Shown piece after piece: positions 16,511 through 26,413 of a stretch of 64,000 bases of DNA (its first letter is position 1; each line of letters begins with the position of its first letter). The notes under the pieces are model-generated. The model saw nothing but the letters and a program-made list of their open reading frames with translations, was not told the origin of the DNA and did not search any database. The DNA comes from Pseudomonas mendocina. Its GTDB lineage: Bacteria > Pseudomonadota > Gammaproteobacteria > Pseudomonadales > Pseudomonadaceae. The stretch is from NCBI GenBank assembly GCA_037482215.1, contig CP148074.1, positions 4,693,971-4,757,970 on the forward strand, read 5' to 3'. The position numbers and the translations under genes were made by a program.

Positions 16511-18310
16511 TTATCGTGCCAGATAGGCCCGCCAGCCACCGTACCGGCTGATGTCTTCCGCGCTTTTCAGTGCGTAGCTTTCGCAGATAAAGCTGGTTTC
16601 CCAACTGCCATCGGCCAGCTCCACTTTGCCGAGGCCTAGCGGCGCCGGAATGCCGGTTAGGAACGAGCCTAATTCAGCCGAAGGCAACTCCCATACTTCC
16701 ACCTCAATCGCCACACCATCCGCTGCCACACGCTGCAAACCGGGACGCTGCGGCGGACCACCGGCCAAGGCATACAGACGGTATGCCGCTGCAGTGGTGG
16801 TTTTGCGCAACAAACGCGCACCGCGATTGCGCAATTGCCAGTTCAGCACCAAACCATCCAAATGAGCCCCGCACACCACCACACGGGCGCGGTCATTACG
16901 GGCCAGATTGAGTGGGGCCGGGCTGTTGAACTGCCGCTCACCGGCCAGTGGCAAACCATGCAGGCGTTGCAGGGCGTCGGCCAGGCCGAGTAGCCACTGA
17001 TCAGTAAAGGCCCGCCCAAACAGGGTCACACCCCACGGCAGGCCGTTGCCCATAAAGGCGCTGGGCACGGCCACGGCAGCGTAATCCAGCAGGTTCATAA
17101 AATTGGTGTACCAGCCCAGATCGGCATTGCGCTTAACCGGTTCCGCCGCCAGCTCAGCCAGCGTCACCGGGCGCGGATAGGCCGGGGTCAACACGCAGTC
17201 CAGCTCAGCCATTAGCTGATCGCATATGGCTTTTAGCGCCTGCAAACGGTACTGAGCGCGGAAGGCCTCGACCGCTGTCGCCCCCGGCGCTTTACGCAGT
17301 ACCTCTTGAATCACTGGCAATACTGCGTCGGGCTGCTGCTCGATCAACTCACCCGCCACGCTGTAGCGCTCCGCCACCCACGGGCCCTCATAGAGCAGGC
17401 GGGCGGCTTCAAGGAATGGCGCAAAGTCGATCTCCACCGGCTCACCGCCCAACTCACGCAAATAATCCACAGCCTGGGCAAACAGCGCCGGGCTTTCTGT
17501 GCAGCCAAAAAACTCCAGCTGGCGCGGCACGCCAAAGCGAAAGCCCGCATGGGGTCGACCGAACGCGCTGGCGTCGTTCCACTGCGGGTTGGCGCGGCTG
17601 TATGCATCTCGCGGATCAAGCCGTGCCGTCAGCGCCAGCAAATGGCTGGCTTCAGCGGCGGTGGCAGTAAAGAAGGTGGTGCAATCCAAAGTGCGACAGG
17701 CAGGCACTACGCCAGCTGTGGATAACAAGCCCTTGCTTGCCTTGAGCCCAACCAGATTGTTAAGCGCCGCCGGTACTCGCCCGCTGCCAGCGGTGTCCGT
17801 GCCCAAGGCAAAGCTGGCCACCCCCAGCGCGACCGCCAGCGACGAACCCGCGCTGGAGCCGCCGGACGGATAATCCGGGTGCACGCTGTTGCGGCAGGCG
17901 CCATAGGGCGAGCGGGTGCCGTTAAGGCCAGTGGCGAATTGATCGAGATTGGTCTTACCAACCGGCACCGCACCTAGGGCAATCAACTGTTCAACCAACG
18001 TTGCACTCTGCTGCGGCACATAGGCAAAGGCTGGGCAGGCAGCGGTAGTGGGAATCCCAGCCAGGTCGATGTTGTCCTTGATCGCAAAGGGCACGCCGTA
18101 CAGCGGCAGATCAGCCGGGTCACGACCTTCAAGCGCAGCCAGATAAGGCTCCAGCTCAGCGTCGCTGAGAACATGGATAAACAGATTGAATTCGGGATTA
18201 AGCGCCAGAGCCTGCTCGCGTAATTGGCTGAGCAACTGACGTGGGGTGAACGCGCCCGAGGCGTAGCTCGCCGCCAAGGCACTCAGACGAAGATCGTATT
18301 TATGCAGCAT
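16511..18310 (-). CDS. atzF: Allophanate hydrolase
   Basis: 599 residues from the ATG at 18310, overlapping the carboxylase stop by 11 bases. The amidase-signature domain (about 1-440) shows the catalytic Lys in PFAIKDNIDLAG, the first Ser in SGGSSAGSSLAVALG and the nucleophile loop GTDTAGSGRVPAALN. A C-terminal domain of about 150 residues (from NLARNDRARVVVCGAHLDG) matches the AtzF second domain that releases CO2. The enzyme converts allophanate to two CO2 and two ammonium. As last gene of the guanidine operon it completes nitrogen release from carboxylated guanidine. Confidence 0.94.
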   Translation of the reverse strand: MLHKYDLRLSALAASYASGAFTPRQLLSQLREQALALNPEFNLFIHVLSDAELEPYLAALEGRDPADLPLYGVPFAIKDNIDLAGIPTTAACPAFAYVPQQSATLVEQLIALGAVPVGKTNLDQFATGLNGTRSPYGACRNSVHPDYPSGGSSAGSSLAVALGVASFALGTDTAGSGRVPAALNNLVGLKASKGLLSTAGVVPACRTLDCTTFFTATAAEASHLLALTARLDPRDAYSRANPQWNDASAFGRPHAGFRFGVPRQLEFFGCTESPALFAQAVDYLRELGGEPVEIDFAPFLEAARLLYEGPWVAERYSVAGELIEQQPDAVLPVIQEVLRKAPGATAVEAFRAQYRLQALKAICDQLMAELDCVLTPAYPRPVTLAELAAEPVKRNADLGWYTNFMNLLDYAAVAVPSAFMGNGLPWGVTLFGRAFTDQWLLGLADALQRLHGLPLAGERQFNSPAPLNLARNDRARVVVCGAHLDGLVLNWQLRNRGARLLRKTTTAAAYRLYALAGGPPQRPGLQRVAADGVAIEVEVWELPSAELGSFLTGIPAPLGLGKVELADGSWETSFICESYALKSAEDISRYGGWRAYLAR

Positions 18311-21300
18311 GGCCAGCCTCCTCAAGCTCTTCAATCACAACAACACACTGCCCGGCACGCACCGGCGAACCGGGTTGTACCCGTATCTCACGAACCACCC
18401 CGGCAAAGGGCGCATCCACGGCGATTTCCATCTTCATCGACTCCAGAATCACCAGCGCCTCTCCGGCGTTAACGGCCTGACCCACTTCCACCTGCACCTG
18501 CCAGAGGTTGCCGGCGATATGGCTTTCGATGGCGTGCTGTCCGGCAGCCAGTGGCGCTTCATCACCTTGGTCGGCGGCCACCTCTTCGCTGTCGAAATTG
18601 GCCTGACCGTTGGCGATCCAGCGTTGGCGTTCAGCATCGAAGGCGGCCCGCTGCTGCTGGCGGAAGGCCTCGATGCCGTCACTCTCGCGGCTGAGAAAGG
18701 CTTGGTACTCAGCCAAATTGAGGTGACTGTCTTCGATTTGCAGGGGATACCGGCCCAGTGGGAAGTCGCGGCGAATCTGCAGCAACTCCTCGGCGCTGAC
18801 CGGGTAGAAGCGAATCTGATCAAAAAAGCGCAGCAGCCACGGCTTGCCAGCAAACGCTTCGACTGCGCGGTAGCGGTTCCACATCTGCAAGGTGCGCCCG
18901 ACAAACTGATAACCGCCCGGCCCTTCCATGCCGTACACGCACATATAGGCGCCACCGATGCCCACTGAGTTTTCAGCGGTCCAAGTGCGGGCCGGGTTGT
19001 ATTTGGTGGTGACCAAACGGTGACGCGGGTCCAGCGGCGTGGCCACCGGCGCACCTAAGTAAACATCGCCCAAGCCCATGACCAGATAGCGGGCCTCAAA
19101 CACTGTGCGCTGCACCGCGTCGAGGTCGCTGAGGTCGTTGATGCGACGGATAAACTCCAGGTTGCTCGGGCACCAAGGCGCGTCTTTACGCACGGTGGTC
19201 ATGTACTTCTGGATCGCCAGCTGGCAGGCCGGGTCGTCCCATGACAACGGCAGATAAACGATACGCGACGGCACGCTTAAGTCCGCTGCGCTGCACACGT
19301 CGTCCCACAACTCAGCAATGGCAGCCAGCAACGCTTGCAGCGCCAGCACCTGGGGCTGGTAATGCACTTGCAGCGAGCGGATGCCCGGCGTCAGGTCGAT
19401 CACCCCAGCCAGTGCCTTGGCCTGCAGTGCCTGCATCAGCGCATGGGCACGGAAGCGTAGGACCAGATCCAGCTCCGGCGCGCCGATTTCCAACAGCAGA
19501 TGGGTGTCGCCCGACAGGCGAGCGACTAAACGGCTGTCGTCCTGACCAATATCCAGCACAACCGGCGATAGCCGTTCAGCGGGCTGCCAAGCCACAGTGA
19601 CCGGAGCCAGATTAGCCACCTCGTCCAGCCGCGCCGCGGCCAGCGCGCGCGCTGTAGAGATATCCACAGGCACAAAGCGCACCTTATCCCCGGCTTTGAG
19701 TTGACCCAGTTGCCACAGATCAGCCTCGATCACCGTCACCGGGCAGACAAAGCCGCCAAGGCTAGGGCCGTCCGGACCAAGGATTACCGGCATATCGCCG
19801 GTAAAGTCCACCGCACCAATGGCGTACGGGTTGTCGTGGATATTGGACGGATGCAGACCCGCCTCACCACCGCTGTCACGCACCCACTCGGGTTTAGGCC
19901 CAATCAAACGCACGCCGGTGCGGCTGGAGTTGAAGTGCACTTCCCAGTCAGTGCTGAAGAAGGTGTCGATATAGGCCGGGCTGAAGTATTCCGGCGCGCC
20001 GTGAGGGCCGTAGATCACCCTGAGTTGGCGTACCGCAGGTAATGCCGTGTGCAGCGCGACAGGCAGTGTTGCGCCTGCTTCGGATTGCTCCAGCGCCAGC
20101 AAGTGCAGTACATCACCAGCACGCAGAGCACGACCGCCATGGCCGCCAAACTGACCGAGGGTAAAAGTACTTTTGCTGCCGAGATAATCCGGCACTTGCA
20201 CACCCCCGCGAATGCTCAGATAGCTGCGCGCACCGGCTGATGCGATGGTGCCGAGCGTCAAGGTGCTGCCAGCGGGGACAAACAGTGCGGTATTCAGCGG
20301 CTGCGCTTCGCCGTTTAAACGCAGCGGAATAGGCGCTCCGGTCACCGCCACCACCGCATCGGTGTTAAAGCGCAGGGTCGGGCCGCTCATGGTGATTTCT
20401 AAACCCGCCGCGTCCTGCGCATTGCCCAACAAGCGGTTGCCCAAACGCAACGCACGGTCATCCATTGGCCCGGAGGGCGGCACACCAACGGCCCAGTAGC
20501 CGAGACGCCCGGGCACATCCTGCACAGTGGTTTGCGTGCCCGCGCTGATCACCTCAAAGGTCGCGGCGCGGTAGTGCAATCCTTCCAAACAGCGCGTCCA
20601 AGGCTGGCCGCTGGTGAACGGTGCATCCGCCAATATCTGCCGCAGGTAGCCTTGGTTGGTTTCCACGCCATACAGCAGGCTGTCTTTAAGCGCTGCATCC
20701 AGCGCCAGACGGGCTTGCTCGCGGGTGTCAGCCCAGCTGATGAACTTGGCAATCATCGGGTCAAAGTACGGCGGGATTTCACACCCCGCTTCCACCCATG
20801 TGTCGATACGCAGGCGCTGGCCGTCCGCAGGCGCAAAGGCCACTGCGGTGAGCAGGCCGGGGCTGGGCTGAAAGTCCCGGCCCGGATCTTCCGCATACAC
20901 CCGCGCTTGAATCGCATGGCCATGCGGTTGCACCTGCGCCGCCAGCTCGCTCAGCGGCGGCAAGGTGCCAGCGGCCAGCTCGACCATCCAGCGCACCAAA
21001 TCCACACCCCAGACTTGCTCGGTAACGCCATGCTCAACCTGCAAGCGGGTGTTCACTTCAAGAAAGTAAAAGTGTTCGCCCTGAGTGTCGTAGACAAACT
21101 CCACGGTGCCTGCGCTGCGGTAATTGACGGCGCGGGCCAGCTTGATCGCCGCCGCACACAGCGCCTCTTCCATCCCGTCTGGCAGGTTCGGTGCAGGGGT
21201 TTCTTCCAAAACCTTCTGGTTGCGCCGCTGCACTGAGCAATCGCGCACGCCGAGGGCAATGACCTCACCCTCACCGTCACCAAACACCTGTACTTCCAGG

Positions 21301-21920
21301 TGGCGGGCACGCTCGATGTATTTCTCGATAAACACACCGGCGTCGCTGAAGTTGTTCTGGCCCAGACGCCGCACCGTGTCGAAGGCTTCGCTCAGCTCCT
21401 GAGCTGAGCGGCACACACGCATGCCGATACCGCCACCGCCTGCGGTGATTTTCAGCATCACCGGGTAGCCCACCTGCTCTGCTGCGTTCAGCGCTGCGGC
21501 AAGGTCGTCGAGCAGTTCGGTGCCTTCCAGCAGCGGGACACCTTGTTGTTTGGCCAGGGCGCGGGCGGTGTGTTTGAGGCCGAACACCCTTAGCTGCTCA
21601 GGCGTCGGGCCGACAAAGGCAATCCCTGCGGCTTCGCAGGCTTCGGCAAAGGCGGCGTTTTCAGACAGAAAGCCATAGCCGGGATGGATCGCTTGGGCGC
21701 CGCTGTCACGGGCGGCGGCGAGAATCTTATCCACAACCAGATAGGTCTGAGCTGCCGGGCCTTCGCCCAGGCTGATGGCCTGATCGGCCTGCTGCACATG
21801 CAGGCTGGCGACATCGGCTTCGGCGTACACACTGACGCCTTTGATCTGCATTGAGTGCAGGGTGCGCAACACGCGGCAGGCGATGGCGCCGCGATTGGCG
21901 ATAAGCAGGGTGTCGATCAT
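18300..21920 (-). CDS. Biotin-dependent urea/guanidine carboxylase
   Basis: 1206 residues with all parts of urea-amidolyase-type carboxylases. A biotin carboxylase/ATP-grasp domain (about 1-450) has KITAGGGGIGMRV and FLEVNTRLQVEHGVTE. The carboxyltransferase halves follow: AHS2 (about 465-780; TTVQDVPGRLGYWAVGVPPS) and AHS1 (about 800-1080). A C-terminal biotinyl domain has the biotinylated Lys in ILESMKMEI near residue 1165. Usually annotated urea carboxylase, but the guanidine-I riboswitch and the deiminase genes in the same operon mark it as a guanidine carboxylase, making carboxyguanidine from guanidine, ATP and bicarbonate. Substrate choice is inferred from context, not from an active-site residue I can verify. 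Confidence 0.93.
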   Translation of the reverse strand: MIDTLLIANRGAIACRVLRTLHSMQIKGVSVYAEADVASLHVQQADQAISLGEGPAAQTYLVVDKILAAARDSGAQAIHPGYGFLSENAAFAEACEAAGIAFVGPTPEQLRVFGLKHTARALAKQQGVPLLEGTELLDDLAAALNAAEQVGYPVMLKITAGGGGIGMRVCRSAQELSEAFDTVRRLGQNNFSDAGVFIEKYIERARHLEVQVFGDGEGEVIALGVRDCSVQRRNQKVLEETPAPNLPDGMEEALCAAAIKLARAVNYRSAGTVEFVYDTQGEHFYFLEVNTRLQVEHGVTEQVWGVDLVRWMVELAAGTLPPLSELAAQVQPHGHAIQARVYAEDPGRDFQPSPGLLTAVAFAPADGQRLRIDTWVEAGCEIPPYFDPMIAKFISWADTREQARLALDAALKDSLLYGVETNQGYLRQILADAPFTSGQPWTRCLEGLHYRAATFEVISAGTQTTVQDVPGRLGYWAVGVPPSGPMDDRALRLGNRLLGNAQDAAGLEITMSGPTLRFNTDAVVAVTGAPIPLRLNGEAQPLNTALFVPAGSTLTLGTIASAGARSYLSIRGGVQVPDYLGSKSTFTLGQFGGHGGRALRAGDVLHLLALEQSEAGATLPVALHTALPAVRQLRVIYGPHGAPEYFSPAYIDTFFSTDWEVHFNSSRTGVRLIGPKPEWVRDSGGEAGLHPSNIHDNPYAIGAVDFTGDMPVILGPDGPSLGGFVCPVTVIEADLWQLGQLKAGDKVRFVPVDISTARALAAARLDEVANLAPVTVAWQPAERLSPVVLDIGQDDSRLVARLSGDTHLLLEIGAPELDLVLRFRAHALMQALQAKALAGVIDLTPGIRSLQVHYQPQVLALQALLAAIAELWDDVCSAADLSVPSRIVYLPLSWDDPACQLAIQKYMTTVRKDAPWCPSNLEFIRRINDLSDLDAVQRTVFEARYLVMGLGDVYLGAPVATPLDPRHRLVTTKYNPARTWTAENSVGIGGAYMCVYGMEGPGGYQFVGRTLQMWNRYRAVEAFAGKPWLLRFFDQIRFYPVSAEELLQIRRDFPLGRYPLQIEDSHLNLAEYQAFLSRESDGIEAFRQQQRAAFDAERQRWIANGQANFDSEEVAADQGDEAPLAAGQHAIESHIAGNLWQVQVEVGQAVNAGEALVILESMKMEIAVDAPFAGVVREIRVQPGSPVRAGQCVVVIEELEEAGHAA

Positions 21921-22027
21921 CTCTGTGTTTCCCGGTTGCGGGCCGTCCCGCGAGGTGAAAGCACACCGTGGTCGTCCACGGGGCAGCGCGCTGTCAGCGC
22001 CAGATCAAAAGCTGCGAGGCGTTCGCC

Positions 22028-22657
22028 TCAATCCCATACCAGCACCTGCGCCGGGGTTGGGTTCCAGCCGTTACAGGGGTTGTTCAGTTGTGGGCAATTG
22101 GAGATCAGTACGACCACGTCTTGGTGCGCCTTCAGCTCCACGTATTTACCGGGCGCGGAGATGCCGTCCTCGAAGGTCAGGCCGCCTTCTGGGGTGACGG
22201 GCACGTTCATGAAGAAGTTGATGTTGGCGCCGATGTCGCGCTTGTTCAGGCGGCCGTCATGCAGGCAAGCGCAGAGGAAGTTGTCGCGGCAACTGTGGCG
22301 TTTGTCGTGGGCGTAGCGCACGGTGTTGCTCTCTTGCGCACAAGCGCCGCCTAAGGTGTCGTGCCGGCCACAGGTGTCGGCAACGATGGTCAGCAGCGGC
22401 TGGCCCAGGTTGGAATACAGCACGCTACCGGTGGATAAGTAGGCGTTTTTCTGGCGACGCAGGGTGCGCTGCGGGTCGTAGCGCTCACGGGGATTGCTGG
22501 CGCTGTAGAACAGCGTGTCGATTGCCTGATTACCTTCCAGATCAAGCAAACGCACGGTTTGTCCGGCTTTGACTTCAAACAGATAAGGCTCACCGGCCGG
22601 AATGGTGTGACTGAACCGGGCGGTTTCGGCGCTGAGCGCACTACTGGTGAGGGTCAT
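22028..22657 (-). CDS. cgdB: Carboxyguanidine deiminase subunit (UAAP2, DUF1989)
   Basis: 209 residues, DUF1989 family, the type formerly called urea amidolyase-associated protein 2. Visible features are [20 protein letters not shown], a Cys-rich stretch with [13 protein letters not shown] and [12 protein letters not shown] (likely metal ligands), and [20 protein letters not shown]. Together with its neighbour it is known to form carboxyguanidine deiminase, which releases ammonium and gives allophanate. It lies 11 bases after the partner gene. The A/B naming follows gene order and length and could be swapped. Confidence 0.85.
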   Translation of the reverse strand: MTLTSSALSAETARFSHTIPAGEPYLFEVKAGQTVRLLDLEGNQAIDTLFYSASNPRERYDPQRTLRRQKNAYLSTGSVLYSNLGQPLLTIVADTCGRHDTLGGACAQESNTVRYAHDKRHSCRDNFLCACLHDGRLNKRDIGANINFFMNVPVTPEGGLTFEDGISAPGKYVELKAHQDVVVLISNCPQLNNPCNGWNPTPAQVLVWD

Positions 22658-22668
22658 GGGGCAGCTCC

Positions 22669-23397
22669 TTACAGGTAAAAGCGTTCGGTGTTGTGCAAGG
22701 CACGACCGTTTTCCGGGCGCAGGTTGCGGCTGACGGCCAGATCAGCCTCCGGCTCGGCGCGCACAGCCAGTTGCACCGGGCGCGGCGCGTAGGCAGGGTT
22801 CGGGTCCATGGGGTGCTGCAAGGCGGTGAGGATCACCAGACTGTCCATCGGCGCGTGCAACTCGATGTAGTCACCGGGCTTAGCGTTGCCGGGGACAAAG
22901 CTGAAGGCGCCGGACTCATCCACCGTGACCTTGCTGAAGAGGTTGAGCACCATGAGCAGGTCTTGCAGGTCGAGGTTCCACTTGCCCATTTCCACCAGCA
23001 GGTTGTCTGTGCCGTTGCGGTAGAAGCCATTACGCAGTTCCTGATAGCGGCCCTGGCCATATTTCTCGCGGGTTTCTGCCGCGTTCAGCACGCCGCCAAA
23101 GCTGTCGTGCCAGCCACAGGTGTCGGCAGTAATCGCCGCCAGCACCCGGCCCATGTCCGAGTACAGGCAGTGGCCGGTGCTTAGGCGCGCGGTGTGCTGG
23201 CCTTTGAGGGTGTCCGGCAGGTTGAGGCGCTCACTGGGTTGGTTGGCGTTGAGCAGCATCAGGCTGACATTGGCGTTGCCTTGCACATCCGTGATGCGCA
23301 GGGTCTGGCCGCGCTTGAGGATGAACGAGGTGTGACCGCCGCCGGGCACTAACTCTTCATACAGCGCAGCGGATGGCGTCAGAACTTCGGTGGTCAT
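22669..23397 (-). CDS. cgdA: Carboxyguanidine deiminase subunit (UAAP1, DUF1989)
   Basis: 242 residues, the longer DUF1989 protein of the pair (urea amidolyase-associated protein 1). It shares with its neighbour the N-terminal pattern [20 protein letters not shown], the metal-like [11 protein letters not shown] and the segment [17 protein letters not shown]. It lacks the extra Cys cluster seen in the other subunit, consistent with a heteromeric enzyme in which one subunit carries most metal ligands. It overlaps the ATPase gene stop by 4 bases (ATGA). Role as carboxyguanidine deiminase subunit comes from published work on this operon type. Confidence 0.85.
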   Translation of the reverse strand: MTTEVLTPSAALYEELVPGGGHTSFILKRGQTLRITDVQGNANVSLMLLNANQPSERLNLPDTLKGQHTARLSTGHCLYSDMGRVLAAITADTCGWHDSFGGVLNAAETREKYGQGRYQELRNGFYRNGTDNLLVEMGKWNLDLQDLLMVLNLFSKVTVDESGAFSFVPGNAKPGDYIELHAPMDSLVILTALQHPMDPNPAYAPRPVQLAVRAEPEADLAVSRNLRPENGRALHNTERFYL

Positions 23398-24200
23398 GGG
23401 GCAATCTCCACAGGGGGTGGCTGAATGGCTTGCAGAACCTGCGACGGCAGCCCGGCAAGTGCAGCGCGGGCCTGTAAACGGTCGTGATTCAGGGGGATGT
23501 CATAGGTAATACGGGCGCCATAAGCCTGAGGCGCTTGTGGGTCGTGACGAACCTTGTCGAACACCAGCAAACGGGTGCCCAAATGGAAGCCTTCGGGCAG
23601 GTCGTGGGTGACCATAAATACGGTCAGGCCGCTGTCGCGCCACAGCTCCAGCAACAGCGCATGCATGTCTTTGCGGATACCCGGATCGAGGGCGCCAAAG
23701 GGCTCATCCAGCAGCAACACACGGGGCCGGGCGATCAAGGCCTGGGCAATCGCTAAACGTTGCTGCATGCCGCCGGAGAGCTGGCTGGGATAACGCTGCA
23801 AAAACGCGCCGAGGCCGACCTTCTCCAGCATCTGCGCAGCCTCATCGCGGGCGCGACGTTTGCTGTTGCCCCACAGGCGGCCGCTGAAGGCTGAGCGGGG
23901 CAATTCCAAACCGATGCTGACGTTATCCAGCACACTCAGGTGCGGGAACACCGAATAACGCTGGAACACCACGCCACGGCTGGCGTCTGGCTCGGCGGGG
24001 AACGACTGGCCTTGCAACAGCAGCGTGCCTTTGCTCGGCCGTTCCTGCCCCAGTAACAAGCGCAAAAAGGTCGATTTACCGCAGCCGGAGGCGCCGACCA
24101 AGGTGCAGAACTGTCCCTCTTCCACACTCAGGTTGAGACGTTCCAACACCACCTGATCGCCATAGTGCTGCCAGACATTACGAATCTCGATAAAGCTCAT
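23394..24200 (-). CDS. ABC transporter ATP-binding protein (guanidine import, putative)
   Basis: 268 residues from the ATG at 24200 (MSFIEIRNVWQHYGDQ), which overlaps the permease stop by 4 bases; an upstream ATG at 24287 is inside the permease gene and unlikely. Motifs: Walker A GASGCGKST, signature LSGGMQQRLAIAQAL, Walker B VLLLDEPFGALD and switch His in MVTHD. It belongs to the NitT/TauT/SsuB type. It should power import with the permease and binding protein encoded upstream. Substrate inferred from the riboswitch and catabolic genes. Confidence 0.93.
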   Translation of the reverse strand: MSFIEIRNVWQHYGDQVVLERLNLSVEEGQFCTLVGASGCGKSTFLRLLLGQERPSKGTLLLQGQSFPAEPDASRGVVFQRYSVFPHLSVLDNVSIGLELPRSAFSGRLWGNSKRRARDEAAQMLEKVGLGAFLQRYPSQLSGGMQQRLAIAQALIARPRVLLLDEPFGALDPGIRKDMHALLLELWRDSGLTVFMVTHDLPEGFHLGTRLLVFDKVRHDPQAPQAYGARITYDIPLNHDRLQARAALAGLPSQVLQAIQPPPVEIAP

Positions 24201-25012
24201 GGGCGCGCTCCTTCCGACCAAGGGAAACAGCGCCGGTGCAGCACACGCAGGCCCCAGTCCATCAGCCAGGCCAGCAGGGTTATCCACAGCACGTACGGCA
24301 GGATCACATCCATCGCCATATAGCGACGGACCAAGAAGATGCGGTAGCCCAGGCCTTCAGTGGCGGAAATGGCCTCAGCCGAAATCAGGAACAACCAGGC
24401 CGCGCCCAGCATCAACCGCAGCGACACCAATAAACGCGCCAGCAATTGCGGCAACACCACCCGCAGCACCAGCGTCCAGCTGTTAGCGCCAAGGGTTTGC
24501 GCCTTGATCAGCACCTCTGACGGAATCTCCCGTGCGCGTTGCTCCAGCTCCCGCGCCAGCAGCGGCGTGATACCGATGACGATGAGCATCATCTTGGACA
24601 ACTCATCCAGGCCAAAGACGATAAAGAGGATCGGCAGGATCGCCAGCGGCGGCACCATCGACGCCACCGCCAGCAACGGCGACAGAGGTGCACGCAGCAG
24701 CGGGAAGACCCCAGCGGCGATCCCCAGCACCAGGCTGGCCACCGCCGCAATACCCAGGCCGAGCCCCAACCGCAGCAAACTGGCGAGGGTATCGCTCCAC
24801 AGCAAATATTCGCCGGTGCGAGCATCTTCACTAAAGCCCAGACGCACCACCGCATCGGTCATTTGCGCCAGGCTCGGCAGCAAACGATCCCCGGGGTTTT
24901 CGGCCAGCCGCAGGCTGGAGGCAGTACCGTAGGCCAGCGCCAACAGAAGCAGCGGCAGCAACGCAAGCAGCAAGCTCCCGCCCCGGCTGGGGTGACGGCT
25001 AATAAAGCGCAT
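24197..25012 (-). CDS. ABC transporter permease (guanidine import, putative)
   Basis: 271 residues, about six membrane helices, NitT/TauT family. The coupling EAA-loop region is visible as ELEQRAREIPSEVLIKAQTLGANSWT followed by VVLPQLLARLLVSLRL. A long hydrophobic N-terminal helix starts at LLLALLPLLLLALAYG. The gene is 16 bases after the binding-protein stop and overlaps the ATPase start. The EAA loop is intact, so the transporter is probably functional. Confidence 0.92.
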   Translation of the reverse strand: MRFISRHPSRGGSLLLALLPLLLLALAYGTASSLRLAENPGDRLLPSLAQMTDAVVRLGFSEDARTGEYLLWSDTLASLLRLGLGLGIAAVASLVLGIAAGVFPLLRAPLSPLLAVASMVPPLAILPILFIVFGLDELSKMMLIVIGITPLLARELEQRAREIPSEVLIKAQTLGANSWTLVLRVVLPQLLARLLVSLRLMLGAAWLFLISAEAISATEGLGYRIFLVRRYMAMDVILPYVLWITLLAWLMDWGLRVLHRRCFPWSEGARP

Positions 25013-25028
25013 AGAGGCTCTCCTGAGA

Positions 25029-26084
25029 TCAGAGCTGGCCGTTTACGGCTTGGCGCAGGTAGGTCGCGTCGAAACGCAGCTTGATGTTTTGAGGGTCGCC
25101 ATTGACTGCACCATCGGCCAGCTCAACACCGATGGCATCGGCGCTGCGGGCCCCTTCACCGAGCAAGCCCTTATCAAAGGAGAAGTCAGCCACATGCCGC
25201 ATGGTCTGGCTCAGCTTGGGGCTGCTGACAAAGGCCAGTGCATCTTCAGCGGTGTACATCAGTGCGGTGGTTTTCAACTGGCTTTGGAAATCAGCTAGGG
25301 TGGTGCCTGCATCCTTAGCCATAGCGCCCAGCGCATTGGCGTCCTGTGCCTGCATCAATGCCATGACCTCATACCAGGCCCCGGTCAGGGCTTTACCCAG
25401 TTCAGGGTTAGCCTTGAGCGTTGCCGTGTTCACCACCAACAGGTCGATGATTTCTCCGGGCACTTGGCTTGAGTCAAACACGCGGCTGGCCTCCGACTGA
25501 GCGGCAATGCTTGAGAGCTGCGGGTTCCACGCCACCACCGCTTGCACCTGAGGTGCAGAAAAGGCGCCGACAATGTCCGCATCCGAGGTGTTGACCACCT
25601 TGATATCTCGCTCGCGCAGGCCAACGCTGTCCAACCCTCGGGCCAGCAAGTAATGCGATACGGAGAACTGCACCAAATGCACATCCTGGTCTTTGATATC
25701 AGCCAGGGATTTGCCCTGCCCCTTGAGCACGATGCCGTCGTTGCCGTTGGAGTAGCTCCCCGCGATCAGCGCCGTGCTGTCGACACCACCGGCAGCCGGT
25801 ACCGTCAGGGCGTCCATGTTGGTCATGGTGCAGCCATCAAACTGACCCACCGTGTACTGGTTGATCGACTCGATGTAATCGTTGAGTTGGGTGATTTTGA
25901 TTTCGATGCCGTACTTGTCGGCCCACTTATCCACAATCCCTTGGGTCTGGGCAAAGCCCCAGGGCATCCAGCCCGCGTAGAGGGTCCAGCAGATATCGAA
26001 GCGTTTCGGGTCAGCGTGGGCCGGAATAGCGACCAGGCTGGCGAGGCAAAGGGCTAGCGTTCCTACTATGCGGCAAGTGCTCAT
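25029..26084 (-). CDS. ABC transporter substrate-binding protein (guanidine, putative)
   Basis: 351 residues. Signal peptide MSTCRIVGTLALCLASLVAI with cleavage after AHA. The mature part begins FDICWTLYAGWMPWGFAQTQ, with the Trp/Tyr-rich opening typical of NitT/TauT-like periplasmic binding proteins in riboswitch-linked guanidine operons. A cation-binding pocket is plausible from the aromatic residues but cannot be proved by eye. First gene of the operon; its leader contains the guanidine-I riboswitch and, further up, the sigma-54 promoter. Confidence 0.9.
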   Translation of the reverse strand: MSTCRIVGTLALCLASLVAIPAHADPKRFDICWTLYAGWMPWGFAQTQGIVDKWADKYGIEIKITQLNDYIESINQYTVGQFDGCTMTNMDALTVPAAGGVDSTALIAGSYSNGNDGIVLKGQGKSLADIKDQDVHLVQFSVSHYLLARGLDSVGLRERDIKVVNTSDADIVGAFSAPQVQAVVAWNPQLSSIAAQSEASRVFDSSQVPGEIIDLLVVNTATLKANPELGKALTGAWYEVMALMQAQDANALGAMAKDAGTTLADFQSQLKTTALMYTAEDALAFVSSPKLSQTMRHVADFSFDKGLLGEGARSADAIGVELADGAVNGDPQNIKLRFDATYLRQAVNGQL

Positions 26085-26140
26085 GCGAACCTCCAGTCAG
26101 GTTGGATATAAGCGGGAGCAGCGCGACACCAATGAGGGTG

Positions 26141-26240
26141 CAGCTCTCTCCCGGGCTTTTATCCCGCCGTGTAACCTCGACTAGAGGTCGCTAGCTCTCG
26201 GACCAGTCATCCACCTGCATGGACCGGAACCCTAGCCAGC
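26141..26240 (-). ncRNA. Guanidine-I riboswitch (ykkC/yxkD)
   Basis: Read on the minus strand, the class's conserved blocks appear in order: CTAGGGTTCCGG near 26238, GGTCCGAGAGCTAGC near 26195, then ACACGGCGGGATAAAAGCCC and GGGAGAG near 26175-26146. These are the known guanidine-binding core. It lies about 57 bases before the binding-protein gene and controls the whole guanidine operon. In this class guanidine turns expression on. I did not resolve the expression platform. Confidence 0.93.
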
Positions 26241-26292
26241 CATTTCAAGTTCGCAGCACGTTGCCATGCTGCTCCGCTTGATTAGGGTTTGA

Positions 26293-26307
26293 GCAAGCGC
26301 CATGCCA
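26293..26307 (-). promoter_or_regulatory. Sigma-54 promoter of the guanidine operon
   Basis: On the minus strand the sequence reads TGGCATGGCGCTTGC, one mismatch from TGGCAC-N5-TTGC with exact spacing. Transcription would start near 26281, about 40 bases before the riboswitch. RpoN control fits a nitrogen-scavenging operon. Confidence 0.78.
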
Positions 26308-26413
26308 ACCCAATCAATGCAAAAAAGCTGATTAAATACAGCGTATTAGCGTTTTTCGTGCACGATCAGTGAATTTTATAGGCGAACTCCGCTGGTGCAG
26401 CCGATTCAAATAA

